Positions 26,779-35,443 of a stretch of 64,000 nucleotides of DNA are shown here, piece after piece. The notes beneath the pieces were generated by a model that was not told the origin of the DNA, did not search any database, and saw only the letters and a list, made by a program, of their open reading frames with translations. This stretch comes from Arthrobacter sp. ATA002. GTDB taxonomy: Bacteria > Actinomycetota > Actinomycetes > Actinomycetales > Micrococcaceae. Position numbers and translations under genes: made by a program. The stretch lies in assembly GCF_026898095.1 (NCBI RefSeq), contig NZ_CP114015.1, positions 434,001 to 498,000 of the forward strand, read 5' to 3'. Numbering within the stretch: the stretch's first letter is position 1; every line of letters begins with the position of its first letter.

Positions 26779-26780
26779 GG

Positions 26781-27095
26781 TCAGCCCACCAGCTTCAGGC
26801 CGATAACGCAGCCCACGACACCGAGCAGCAGCAGGACCTTGATAACCGTGGCCCGTTCTCCACCGAACAGCATCGCGTATGCCGCGGTCAGGACCGCTCC
26901 GATACCGACCCACACGGCATAAGCGGTGCCCACCGGGATGGACTGCATAGCGACGGCGAGGCCGGCCATGCTGAGGGTGAGACCGCCCGCGAACGTGACC
27001 GTCGGCCAGAGGCGGCGGAAGTTCTCCGATTTGCCGAGCGCTGTGGCCCAGACAGCTTCCAGCGTGCCGGAGAGGACAAGAATGACCCATGCCAT
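26781..27095 (-). CDS. SMR-family exporter, first subunit (Gdx/SugE-like, probable guanidinium exporter)
   Basis: 104 residues with four helices. LSGTLEAVWATALGKS carries the proton/substrate Glu in helix 1, and SIPVGTAYAVWVGIGAVLT is the conserved helix 3. The gene follows a guanidine-III riboswitch whose 3' end lies next to the AAAGGA ribosome site (27102-27107). This points to guanidinium as substrate and ligand-controlled translation. It pairs with the SMR gene 2 bases downstream, as in YkkCD-type heterodimers. Confidence 0.9.
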   Translation of the reverse strand: MAWVILVLSGTLEAVWATALGKSENFRRLWPTVTFAGGLTLSMAGLAVAMQSIPVGTAYAVWVGIGAVLTAAYAMLFGGERATVIKVLLLLGVVGCVIGLKLVG

Positions 27096-27108
27096 GACAG
27101 ATTCCTTT

Positions 27109-27149
27109 GGCCAGTCTTGTCGCTGTCCGGGTACTGAACCGTCGTCCGG
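27109..27149 (-). ncRNA. Guanidine-III (ykkC-III) riboswitch
   Basis: On the coding strand the element opens with CCGGACGA, continues to GTACCCGG and ends with GACAAGACTGGCC. These are the conserved segments of the guanidine-III class in the right order and spacing. The CCGG elements can pair, and GGTTCAGT can pair with ACTGGCC where, from memory, Thermobifida has GCGCCGT with ACGGCGC, so pairing is kept by compensating changes. The element ends one base before the ribosome site of the first SMR gene, so ligand binding likely frees that site. Recognised from memory of the motif; a covariance search would settle it. Confidence 0.8.
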
Positions 27150-27173
27150 AGACCGGGATCCGGTCTTGACCCC

Positions 27174-28568
27174 CTACGGTAGCAAATTGGCAGCGGGATT
27201 GCCGTGACGGCCGTCGCTCACCCGGAGCCGTCCCCGCAGCCGCCCCCGTCCCCGCAGCCGCAAGCGGGCCTGCCGTGCCAGGACCAAGCCGATGCAGCCG
27301 GCGGCTACCGCCGGAACGGCACCGGCGGTAAAGATAGCTGCCTGCGGTCCGAGGGCTTCGGCCAGCCAGCCGGTCAGCGGTCCGCCCACTGCCTGTCCGC
27401 CAATAAGCACCATGATGTACAGGCTCATGACCCGGCCCCGGATCGGCACTGCCGTGGTGGACTGCACGAGCTGGTTCGCGCTGGTGATGAACTGCATGGA
27501 GCAGAAGCCGGCCACGATCATGACTGCTCCGAAGACCGGAAGGGACGGCGAAAAGGCCGAGACAGCCAGCGCACAGCCGTACGCGGCAGCACTGACGATG
27601 ACTGTCCGGAGCCGCAGCATCCGACGCCGGGTGGAAGCCACCGCACCGGCCAGCGCTCCGGTGGCAACCAGGGTGTTCAGGAGTCCGAATCCGTCGGCTC
27701 CGCTGCGGAACACCTGGTCGGCAAAGGCTGCCATTAGGACCGGTGTGCTGAGGGCAAACACCGACACGAAGGCACACATGGCCATAGGCCAGAACACGGT
27801 GGCAGTGGTGCGCGCGTACCGTGCTCCTTCGCGCAGCATTCCTTTGCTGCGGGGTGCGGGCTCTGTGTGGAAAAGCTGGTCGGTGCGCAGCCGGCCCAAC
27901 ATGAATACCGTCAACGTGCAGGCAGCCGCATTGATGGCGAAAGCCCAGCCTCCGCCGACGGCACCGATCAGCATCCCGGCAACCGCGGGGCCCACCATGG
28001 CGCCGAGCTGGAAGACTGACGAACTCACGCTCAGGGCATTGCGCAGCTGGTCCGGGCCCACCATTTCGTGAACGAAAACCTGCCGTGCGGGCTGGTCGAT
28101 GACGGTCACCATGCCCAGCGCCAGTGCCACGAGGTAGACATGCCACACCTGCACTGCGCCGGTCAGGGCCAGAAGCGCAAGGGCCACGGCCAGCACTGCG
28201 GCGGCGGATTGGCTTGCCATGAGCAGGATCCGCTTGGAGTACCGGTCGGCGATTATTCCGCCCAGCGGCCCGAGCAGCAGGGTTGGCAGGAACTGGAAAG
28301 CGGTGGTGATACCGACGGCGGTGACGCTTCCGGACAGCTCCAGGACCAGCCAGTCCTGGGCGATGCGCTGCATCCAGACCGCTACTACGGCTACGACGTG
28401 CGCGGCAGTGAAGAGCCGAAAGTTCAGGATCCGCAGGGAGGAAAAAGTGTCGCGCCACGGCACCCGCTCCGAGCGGGTTGGGCGAAGGGCGGCGTCCGTC
28501 TGAGGCGGAGTGGCAGGGTCGGCGGAAGTGGGCCCGGGGGAAGGTATCTGCGGTGACGGGTGTACCAA
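27174..28568 (-). CDS. MFS transporter (MFS_3/EntS-like exporter)
   Basis: 464 residues with 12 helices. Motif A appears as GPLGGIIADRYSKR between helices 2 and 3. The N-terminal approach RDTFSSLRILNFRLF is typical of the MFS_3 branch that includes the enterobactin exporter. The C-terminus is a basic Arg/Gly-rich tail (RLRLRGRGRLRGRLR). The start is a TTG at 28568 with only a weak ribosome site; a later start is possible. It is divergent from a LysR regulator, which probably controls it in answer to the exported compound. Confidence 0.88.
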   Translation of the reverse strand: MVHPSPQIPSPGPTSADPATPPQTDAALRPTRSERVPWRDTFSSLRILNFRLFTAAHVVAVVAVWMQRIAQDWLVLELSGSVTAVGITTAFQFLPTLLLGPLGGIIADRYSKRILLMASQSAAAVLAVALALLALTGAVQVWHVYLVALALGMVTVIDQPARQVFVHEMVGPDQLRNALSVSSSVFQLGAMVGPAVAGMLIGAVGGGWAFAINAAACTLTVFMLGRLRTDQLFHTEPAPRSKGMLREGARYARTTATVFWPMAMCAFVSVFALSTPVLMAAFADQVFRSGADGFGLLNTLVATGALAGAVASTRRRMLRLRTVIVSAAAYGCALAVSAFSPSLPVFGAVMIVAGFCSMQFITSANQLVQSTTAVPIRGRVMSLYIMVLIGGQAVGGPLTGWLAEALGPQAAIFTAGAVPAVAAGCIGLVLARQARLRLRGRGRLRGRLRVSDGRHGNPAANLLP

Positions 28569-28774
28569 GGAACATCCTGTGTGCGAAGCGGCGGGTGCAG
28601 CGCCTGGCTGTGGAGCCGGGGATGCGGTGCCTGGTGCGGTGATGGCGGCTTCAGCCTAATTCGGGACAGCGGGAAAATGAGGGGGTAGGCTCCCTATCAA
28701 CCCCATTGCAGTTCGTTATAAGAGCGGGCGTTTTAGCTGCGGCGGGATATAAACCACCTGTTTACGGAGGAACG

Positions 28775-29659
28775 ATGTACGAGCCTGCCCAACTGCTGAG
28801 CTTTCTGACTGTGGCGGAAACGCTGAGTTTTACCCGCGCGGCAGCGCGGCTGAACCTGGCCCAGCCCACCGTAAGCCAGCACGTGCGCAAGCTGGAGGCC
28901 GCGTGCGGCCGGATCCTGCTGGAACGTGACACCCAGTCGGTCCGCCTGACCGACAACGGTGATGCCATGGCCGGGTTTGCCCGGAGCATCCTGGCAGCAC
29001 ACCAGAGTGCTGAATCGTATTTCTCCGGTTCCGCAATGCGGGGCCGGATCCGCTTCGGCAGCGCCGACGATCTGTCGCTGACCCGTTTGCCGGACATCCT
29101 GCGCCGCTTCCGTCGGTTGTATCCGCAGATCAACCTCGAATTGACGGTAAGCCAGAGCGACCGTCTCCACCGCCGGCTGCAGGCCGGACAGCTGGATCTG
29201 GTGTTCATCAAGACGGCCGCGGATACCGAACAGGGAACGGACGTCCGGCGTGACCGGTTTGTCTGGGTGGGACTGAAGGAGACGGTCCTGGAGCAGGGCG
29301 CTCCGGTTCCGCTCGTCGCCTATCCGCATCCAAGTTTGAGCCGCCGTTTTGCGATTCGGGCGCTGGAAGCCGCCGGCCGAACCTGGCGGGTCACCTGCAA
29401 TACCCGGGAGGTTAACGGAATCCTGGCGGCGACCCGTGCCGGGATCGGCCTGTCGGTGCTGCCTTCCTCCCTGGTCCCTGCGGACCTGGAGAAAGTGGGC
29501 AGGCGCCTGGGGCTGCCCACGCTGGGCGAAGTGGATTTCACCCTGATGAGCAATCCGCTGGCGAACCGCGACGTCGTGGACGTGCTTGCTGCGGCCATCG
29601 CCGACAACGTGGTGGCTGCCGGGCAGGAAGCACCCTCCCCGGGGCGGGCGGGCTTTTAG
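28775..29659 (+). CDS. LysR-family transcriptional regulator
   Basis: 294 residues. The N-terminal winged HTH reads LLSFLTVAETLSFTRAAARL and continues with NLAQPTVSQHVRKLE. The effector domain starts near residue 90 (RGRIRFGSADDLSLTRLPDI). ATG 28775 has a strong GGAGG five bases upstream. The 206-base gap to the divergent MFS gene is the expected place for its operator. LysR proteins usually activate the neighbouring gene when a small ligand binds. Its stop overlaps the convergent LacI stop. Confidence 0.93.
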   Translation: MYEPAQLLSFLTVAETLSFTRAAARLNLAQPTVSQHVRKLEAACGRILLERDTQSVRLTDNGDAMAGFARSILAAHQSAESYFSGSAMRGRIRFGSADDLSLTRLPDILRRFRRLYPQINLELTVSQSDRLHRRLQAGQLDLVFIKTAADTEQGTDVRRDRFVWVGLKETVLEQGAPVPLVAYPHPSLSRRFAIRALEAAGRTWRVTCNTREVNGILAATRAGIGLSVLPSSLVPADLEKVGRRLGLPTLGEVDFTLMSNPLANRDVVDVLAAAIADNVVAAGQEAPSPGRAGF

Positions 29660-30744
29660 GAAAGCTCCGTGCTGCGCCGCAGAATGACATGCCCCGCCGC
29701 TGCGCAGGCCTCAGCCGCCCCATCCTCGGCGAGTACCTGGGCTACGGCCTCGCTGCCCAGCCCGGACAGCGGCAGCTGCGCCGTCGTTAACGCCGGAGTG
29801 AAATCACGGAGCGTTTCAATGTCATCGAAGCCGGCCACTGCAACATCCTCGGGAATCCGCAGCGAGTGCTCACGCAGGCCGGCGATGGCTCCAATGGCCA
29901 TGACATCGCTCGCGGCGAATATACAGACGGCGGGGCCGTCCCCCCGGGGGCCGCTTCCGTTAGGCCGGGCTTCCCCGGCCGGCTTTCCGCTAAGCTCGGC
30001 GGCCAGTGCGGCGGCAGCATCATATCCGCCGTCGCGGTTGAAGCCGGTCCGGCGCACCTCCGCCGGTTCACAGCCGGCCTGCCGCAGACCCTCTTGGAAG
30101 CCGGCCAGCCGGTCGTCGGAGGTGGCCAGGCCCTCGGGTCCGGCCAGGATCAGGAACCGGCGGTGCCCGGCGCGGGCCAAGTCCGCGGCAAGGTGAACGC
30201 TGAGTTCGCGGTTCGGTACCGGAATGGTGCGGAAGCCGTCGCCGGGCACTGATCCCACCAGAGGCTGGCCGATCACCGCTACTCTGCCGCCGTTCGCCTG
30301 ATAGCGCCGCAGCTCCGAGAGCAGAAGCTCATTCTCCCCGGCGGCCGCAGCAGTATCCGTGCGGGTGCCGGCAAGAACGATTGCGTCGGCCCGCCGTGCG
30401 GCAAAGGCTGCAACGGCGCGGTGCTCACCGGCGGGACCGCCGCCCGTGCTCGCCAGCAGGACCACCTTTTGCCGGCCCTGGGCGCACTCCTGCACGCCGC
30501 GGGCGATGGTGGAAAAGTACGGGTCGGCAATGTCGTGGAGGATCAGTCCCAGCATCCCGCTGTTTTTCTTCGCCAGGGACTGGGCCTGTGCGTTGGCGAT
30601 GTAGCCGAGCGCAGCTGCCGACGCCTTCACCCGTTCGGAAATCTCATCGCCGGGGCGGCGGCTGGAGCCGTTCAGTACCCGTGAAGCGGTGGCCAGGGAA
30701 ACCCCCGCATGACGGGCTACTTCATACAAAGTGCTGGCGGGCAC
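29656..30744 (-). CDS. LacI-family transcriptional regulator
   Basis: 362 residues. The HTH and hinge are LYEVARHAGVSLATASRVLNG and QAQSLAKKNSG, followed by a periplasmic-binding-protein-like sugar domain (LGLILHDIADPYFSTIARGV). GTG 30744 is chosen because GGAGG lies four bases upstream; a TTG at 30771 is also in frame. The gene is divergent from the catabolic operon at 30881, and a 13-bp palindrome lies between them, so it most likely represses that operon until the pathway sugar is present. Confidence 0.92.
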   Translation of the reverse strand: MPASTLYEVARHAGVSLATASRVLNGSSRRPGDEISERVKASAAALGYIANAQAQSLAKKNSGMLGLILHDIADPYFSTIARGVQECAQGRQKVVLLASTGGGPAGEHRAVAAFAARRADAIVLAGTRTDTAAAAGENELLLSELRRYQANGGRVAVIGQPLVGSVPGDGFRTIPVPNRELSVHLAADLARAGHRRFLILAGPEGLATSDDRLAGFQEGLRQAGCEPAEVRRTGFNRDGGYDAAAALAAELSGKPAGEARPNGSGPRGDGPAVCIFAASDVMAIGAIAGLREHSLRIPEDVAVAGFDDIETLRDFTPALTTAQLPLSGLGSEAVAQVLAEDGAAEACAAAGHVILRRSTELS

Positions 30745-30815
30745 GGTTCCTCCACTGTAGTCAGGGGGCAATTATGGCATCCCGGAAAGTGCTTGCCAGA
30801 AGCGCGGTGCCGGGG

Positions 30816-30828
30816 CAGGATGATCCTG
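30816..30828. promoter_or_regulatory. Palindrome, candidate operator of the LacI regulator
   Basis: CAGGATGATCCTG is symmetric about one central base and sits between the divergent LacI gene and the sugar operon, 53 bases before the first operon gene. LacI operators are more often even-length, so this is tentative. Confidence 0.35.
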
Positions 30829-30880
30829 ATCCGGAATGCGCTTTCCTGCATTTCCCCACCAGTCAACGGAGACCGACCCA

Positions 30881-32059
30881 ATGGACAACACCCCCGCCCC
30901 GCCCCGCACCCTTCGAATTGCCATGAACGGCATCACGGGACGGATGGGGTACCGCCAGCACCTGCTGCGGTCCATCCTGCCCATCGTCGAAGCGGGAGGC
31001 GTCCTGCTGGACGACGGCACCCGCGTCCAGGTGGAGCCAATCCTGGTGGGCCGCAACGAAGCCAAGCTCCGCGAACTGGCGGAAAAGCACAAGGTTGCCG
31101 AGTGGACCACGGACCTGGACGCCGTCATCGCGGACCCCACCGTCGACATCGTTTTCGATGCCTCCATGACCAACCTCCGTGCGGCCACCCTGAAGAAGGC
31201 CATGCGGGCGGGCAAGCACATCTTCACCGAAAAACCCACGGCCGAAACTCTCGAAGAGGCCATTGAACTGGCCCGGATCGGGCGGGAAACCGGCGTCACG
31301 GCCGGCGTGGTCCACGACAAGCTGTACCTGCCGGGCCTGGTCAAACTCCGCCGCCTGGTCGATGAGGGGTTCTTCGGGCGGATCCTGTCCATCCGCGGAG
31401 AGTTCGGCTACTGGGTCTTCGAAGGCGACCACCAGGCGGCCCAGCGCCCGTCCTGGAACTACCGCCAGGAAGACGGCGGCGGCATGACCACTGACATGTT
31501 CTGCCACTGGAGCTACGTGCTCGAGGGCATCATCGGCAAGGTCCGCACCGTCAACGCCAAGACCGTCACCCACATCCCCACCCGCTGGGACGAGGACAGC
31601 AGGGAATATCGGGCCACGGCCGATGACGCCGCCTACGGCATCTTCGAACTGGAAACTCCGGCCGGGGAGCCGGTCATCGGCCAAATCAACTCCTCCTGGG
31701 CGGTCCGCGTCTACCGTGACGAGCTGGTCGAATTCCAGGTGGACGGCACCCACGGCTCCGCCGTCGCCGGGCTGACCAAGTGCGTGTCCCAGCACCGGGT
31801 GAATACGCCCAAGCCGGTGTGGAACCCGGACCTCCCCGTGACCGAATCGTTCCGCAGCCAGTGGCAGGACGTACCCGCCAACGCGGACCTGGACAACGGC
31901 TTCAAGCTGCAGTGGGAAGAGTTCCTGCGCGACGTCGTCGCCGGCCGTGAACACCGCTTTGGCCTGCTCTCGGCGGCCCGCGGTGTGCAGCTGGCCGAGC
32001 TTGGCCTGAAGTCCTCGGCGGAGCGGCGCACGCTGGACATCGAAGAGATCAACCTCTGA
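30881..32059 (+). CDS. Gfo/Idh/MocA-family oxidoreductase
   Basis: 392 residues. The Rossmann opening RIAMNGITGRMGYRQHL has a dihydrodipicolinate-reductase-like glycine loop. HIFTEKPTAETLEEAIEL holds the EKP motif of the family, and HDKLYLPGLVKLRRL lies where the catalytic Lys is expected. It would oxidise a sugar or cyclitol with NAD(P). ATG 30881 has GGAG nine bases upstream. It is the first gene of a three-gene operon; the stop overlaps the next ATG (TGATG). Confidence 0.9.
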   Translation: MDNTPAPPRTLRIAMNGITGRMGYRQHLLRSILPIVEAGGVLLDDGTRVQVEPILVGRNEAKLRELAEKHKVAEWTTDLDAVIADPTVDIVFDASMTNLRAATLKKAMRAGKHIFTEKPTAETLEEAIELARIGRETGVTAGVVHDKLYLPGLVKLRRLVDEGFFGRILSIRGEFGYWVFEGDHQAAQRPSWNYRQEDGGGMTTDMFCHWSYVLEGIIGKVRTVNAKTVTHIPTRWDEDSREYRATADDAAYGIFELETPAGEPVIGQINSSWAVRVYRDELVEFQVDGTHGSAVAGLTKCVSQHRVNTPKPVWNPDLPVTESFRSQWQDVPANADLDNGFKLQWEEFLRDVVAGREHRFGLLSAARGVQLAELGLKSSAERRTLDIEEINL

Positions 32060-33273
32060 TGGCCGAGCTGATGCTTCCCGCCGGTGACGGCGGCACCCGC
32101 ACCTACACCACTGCACCGGCAGCAGTGTGGCACCGGCCCGCGGCCCCGCTGCGCGCCCGCCGCGCCTACGCCGCGGCCCACGTCATTCCGCGCTCCGCGG
32201 GCAACAATGTCCCCGGCGCTCCCGCGGACCTGGACTGGGATTCCACGCTGGGGTACCGGCATGAGCTGTGGTCCTACGGGCTCGGTGTCGCCGATGCCAT
32301 GGACACGGCCCAGCGCGGCATGGGCCTGGACTGGGCCGCCACGCAGGAACTGATCAAGCGCTCGGCAGCGGAGGCCGCCGCCGTCGCGGCCTCCGGGGCG
32401 CCGGCCGCCGCGGGTAAGACCGTCCGCGACCTGATTGCCGCCGGGGCCGGCACGGACCACCTCGACCCGGCCGCCCTGCCGTCCGGCCGGGCCGGCGTGG
32501 ACGCGGTCCTGGACGCCTACCGCGAGCAGATTTCCGTGGTGGAGGGGTCAGGGGCGAAGGTCATCCTGATGGCCTCGCGCGCCCTGGCGCGGGCGGCGTC
32601 CGGCCCGGAGGACTACCTGCGGGTGTACTCAACCCTGCTGGCGGAAGTCAGCGAGCCGGTCATCCTGCACTGGCTCGGGGACATGTTCGACCCGGCGCTC
32701 ACCGGATACTGGGGCGGCGCCGACGTCGAAGCCGCGACCGCCACCTTCCGCGAACTGATTGGCGGTGCCGCCGCCAAAGTCGACGGCGTGAAGGTGTCGC
32801 TGCTCGATGCGGACCACGAAAAGGCCCTCCGCGCGGCCCTGCTGGAGGGGGTCCGCCTGTATACCGGGGACGATTTCAACTATCCGGAACTGATCGACGG
32901 CGACGGAGCGCACCATTCCGACGCGCTGCTGGGCATTTTTGCGGCCATTTATCCCGCGGCTTCCGCAGCACTGCAAAACTACGACGCCGGTGAACCGGAC
33001 AAGGCGCGGGCCATCCTGGATTCCACCCGGGACCTGGGCCTGCACATTTTCAGTGCCCCCACGTTCTACTACAAAACGGGCATTGCATTCCTGTCCTGGC
33101 TGAACGGCCGGCAGCCGGCGTTCTCCATGGTGGGCGGCCTGCAGAACGGCCGCGACGTGCCGCATCTGGTGCGCACCTTCGAGCTGGCGGACCGGGCCGG
33201 ACTGCTCGCGGATCCGGATTTCAGCGCCGCGCGGATGAGGGCGTGGCTTACCGTGAACGGAGTGGCCCAGTGA
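32059..33273 (+). CDS. DUF993 family protein (DapA/NAL-like TIM barrel)
   Basis: 404 residues. DUF993 proteins are distantly like dihydrodipicolinate synthase aldolases. VILMASRALARAASGPEDYL and EPVILHWLGDMFDPALTGYW are characteristic, and the Lys in VDGVKVSLLD lies where the Schiff-base Lys of the superfamily occurs. A retro-aldol or dehydration step on a keto-sugar acid is the reasonable guess, but I know of no proven reaction. It overlaps both neighbours (TGATG before, GTGA after), so the three enzymes are made together. Confidence 0.85.
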   Translation: MAELMLPAGDGGTRTYTTAPAAVWHRPAAPLRARRAYAAAHVIPRSAGNNVPGAPADLDWDSTLGYRHELWSYGLGVADAMDTAQRGMGLDWAATQELIKRSAAEAAAVAASGAPAAAGKTVRDLIAAGAGTDHLDPAALPSGRAGVDAVLDAYREQISVVEGSGAKVILMASRALARAASGPEDYLRVYSTLLAEVSEPVILHWLGDMFDPALTGYWGGADVEAATATFRELIGGAAAKVDGVKVSLLDADHEKALRAALLEGVRLYTGDDFNYPELIDGDGAHHSDALLGIFAAIYPAASAALQNYDAGEPDKARAILDSTRDLGLHIFSAPTFYYKTGIAFLSWLNGRQPAFSMVGGLQNGRDVPHLVRTFELADRAGLLADPDFSAARMRAWLTVNGVAQ

Positions 33274-34109
33274 TCGACTTTTCCAGGCTCTCCCTGAACA
33301 GCGCCACCACCAAGTACTGGACGTTGGAGCAGGTCATCGAGGGCTGCGTCCGCACGGGCATTCCCTCGATCGGCCCGTGGCGGGACCGCGTCGCGGAGGT
33401 GGGTACCGAGCGGGCGGCCAAGCTCATCAGCAACGCCGGGCTGCGGGTGTCCTCCCTGTGCCGCGGCGGGTTCCTGACCGCTTCCGGCCCGGCAGGCCGC
33501 GGGGCTGCGGTCCGGGACAACCGGGCAGCCATCCTGGAGGCCGAAACGCTGGGGGCCGGCGAACTGTTCCTCGTGGTCGGCGGACTGCCGGACGGGGACC
33601 GCGACATCATTGCCGCGCGCCGTCGCGTGGCCGAGCGGCTCGAGGAACTGGTCCCCTTTGCCGCGGACCACGGGGTGCGGCTGGTGCTGGAACCGCTGCA
33701 TCCCATGTATGCCGCGGACCGGGCGCTGCTTTCGACGCTGGGGCAGGCACTGGACCTGGCCGCCCCCTATCCGCCCGCCGTCGTCGGCGTGGCCGTGGAC
33801 ACCTTCCACGTGTGGTGGGATCCGCAGCTGCGGGAGCAAATCGTCCGGGCCGGCCGCGAGAACCGGATCGCGTCCTACCAGATCTGCGATTTCAACCTGC
33901 CCATCGCGTCCGATGCCCTGCTCTCGCGCGGAATAATGGGCGACGGCGTCATCGACTTCGCGACCATCACCGGCTGGGTGGCGGCGGCCGGCTACACCGG
34001 TGACATCGAGGTGGAAATCTTCAACCAGGAGATCTGGAACAACCCCGGCGACGAGCTTCTGGAGACCATCAAGGACCGTTACGCCTCGCTGGTGCTTCCC
34101 TTCTCCTGA
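33270..34109 (+). CDS. Sugar phosphate isomerase/epimerase (AP endonuclease 2-like TIM barrel)
   Basis: 279 residues from GTG 33270, which overlaps the preceding stop. Metal-binding strand ends are visible: LVLEPLHPMYAADR (Glu), AVDTFHVWWDP (Asp, His), ICDFN and EVEIFNQEIW (Glu). This is the xylose-isomerase-like fold used to epimerise keto-sugars or interconvert inososes. Its last 31 bases overlap the end of the convergent SMP-30 gene. Substrate unknown; it should act between the dehydrogenase and the DUF993 enzyme. Confidence 0.88.
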   Translation: MIDFSRLSLNSATTKYWTLEQVIEGCVRTGIPSIGPWRDRVAEVGTERAAKLISNAGLRVSSLCRGGFLTASGPAGRGAAVRDNRAAILEAETLGAGELFLVVGGLPDGDRDIIAARRRVAERLEELVPFAADHGVRLVLEPLHPMYAADRALLSTLGQALDLAAPYPPAVVGVAVDTFHVWWDPQLREQIVRAGRENRIASYQICDFNLPIASDALLSRGIMGDGVIDFATITGWVAAAGYTGDIEVEIFNQEIWNNPGDELLETIKDRYASLVLPFS

Positions 34110-35044
34110 GCACCGGTCCGGAGCGCGGCTGCTGCATCAGTAACCGCGGTCCGAATCCGGTACAGGCTGGTGGACGCGGTCATGTACAGAGTGGCACCGT
34201 CGTCGCCCCCGAAACAGACGTTGCTGACGGTCTCCGGCACCGGGATCCGCAGCACGTGCTCACCGGCCGGCGAATAGACCTGCACTGCCTCCTGTGAGGA
34301 GGACCAGACGTTTCCGTACACATCCACGCGGAAGCCGTCCGGAACGCCCGGGGCCACCTCGGCAAAAACCCGGCCGTTCCGGGCGTACCGGCCGCCAACG
34401 ACGTCGTAGGCATGAATCGCATGGCCGTGCAGGCGCTCGCCGCCGTCCATGGCGGGGGTGCCCCGCGAGGTATCCGAGACGTAGAGGATGGATTCATCCG
34501 GGGAGAACGCCAGCCCGTTGGGCACCTCCACGTCAATGACCGCCGGAGTCAGCTCCCCGCTGGCCGGATCGAAGCGAAAGACCCAGCGGTCGCCGTATTC
34601 CTCCCGGCCGGGGTGGCCTTCCGTGTCCTTCTGGATTCCGTAGGAGGGGTCGGAAAACCAGATCGTTCCGTCGGACTTCACCACCACGTCGTTCGGCGAA
34701 TTCAGCCGGCGCCCGTTGTAGGAGTCCACCAGCGTCGTGACGGAGGGGGCGGCGTCGTCCGCGGTGCCGGTGTCCCGCTCAATGGCCCGCCGGCCGTGCG
34801 AGCACTGGATTACCGCTCCGGCTTGGTCCAGCGCTCGGCCGTTAGTGAACTCAGCCTCTGCCGCGTAAACCTCCAGATCGCCGGTGGCCTCGCGGTATTC
34901 CAGGATTCGGTTGCCCGGAATGTCGCTGAAGCGCACGGCGGAGCGTGCCGGTATCCAAAGCGGACCTTCGGCCCATTCGGCGCCGGTGGCCACCTTTTCC
35001 AGTACGGCGTCGTCAGCTAGCAGATTTCCGGGCGTCGTGGTCAT
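34079..35044 (-). CDS. SMP-30/gluconolactonase-family lactonase
   Basis: 321 residues forming a six-bladed propeller. The calcium ligands can be placed at EWAEGPLWIP (Glu), LNSPNDVVV (Asn) and VEVPNGLAFSPDES (Asn, then Asp). It would open a sugar lactone formed by the Gfo/Idh dehydrogenase, which fits the neighbouring convergent operon. GAAGGA lies eight bases before ATG 35044. The 3' ends overlap by 31 bases. Confidence 0.9.
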   Translation of the reverse strand: MTTTPGNLLADDAVLEKVATGAEWAEGPLWIPARSAVRFSDIPGNRILEYREATGDLEVYAAEAEFTNGRALDQAGAVIQCSHGRRAIERDTGTADDAAPSVTTLVDSYNGRRLNSPNDVVVKSDGTIWFSDPSYGIQKDTEGHPGREEYGDRWVFRFDPASGELTPAVIDVEVPNGLAFSPDESILYVSDTSRGTPAMDGGERLHGHAIHAYDVVGGRYARNGRVFAEVAPGVPDGFRVDVYGNVWSSSQEAVQVYSPAGEHVLRIPVPETVSNVCFGGDDGATLYMTASTSLYRIRTAVTDAAAALRTGAQEKGSTSEA

Positions 35045-35143
35045 GCGCAGTCCTTCAACGGGAGGGGACGGGGGTCCGCCCCAGCTTAGACGCTGCGGCC
35101 GCGCTAGGCTGGAACCTGTTCCCAGCCTTTAGGAGAAATTGCA

Positions 35144-35443
35144 GTGAGCGCACTTCTGACGTCCCTCGTTTCCAGCGCCGGCCTGATCGGCGGCTACAAG
35201 ACTGCCCGGGATACCGGCAACCGGCAGCTCGGCGGAGCGGTCCTTGCAGCCGCCGGTGCGGCCGCCTTTACTCTGTGGAAGCGCGACGCCGGCACCGGCA
35301 GGGCCGCGGCCCTGACAGCCGGCTACGTTGCAGCTTTCGGCCTGTCCCATCCGCTGGCGAAGAAACTGGGTGCGTGGCCGTCCGTCTTCACGGTCACCGC
35401 CGCAACGGCTGCGGCGTCGCTCATTTTCGGCCGCCGCCGCTAA
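35144..35443 (+). CDS. Small hypothetical membrane protein
   Basis: 99 residues with a Gly/Ala-rich N-terminus and two or three weak helices (GGAVLAAAGAAAFTLW, AAALTAGYVAAFGLSHPLA, VFTVTAATAAASLIFG). A clear AGGAG precedes the GTG start by ten bases. Its last 23 bases overlap the convergent kinase gene. Function unknown. Confidence 0.65.
   Translation: MSALLTSLVSSAGLIGGYKTARDTGNRQLGGAVLAAAGAAAFTLWKRDAGTGRAAALTAGYVAAFGLSHPLAKKLGAWPSVFTVTAATAAASLIFGRRR

Noticed and set aside
26368..28575. A 735-codon open frame on the minus strand
   Set aside because: Only its last 136 codons, from 26778, are a real SMR gene; the rest overlaps the MFS and first SMR genes in the wrong frame.
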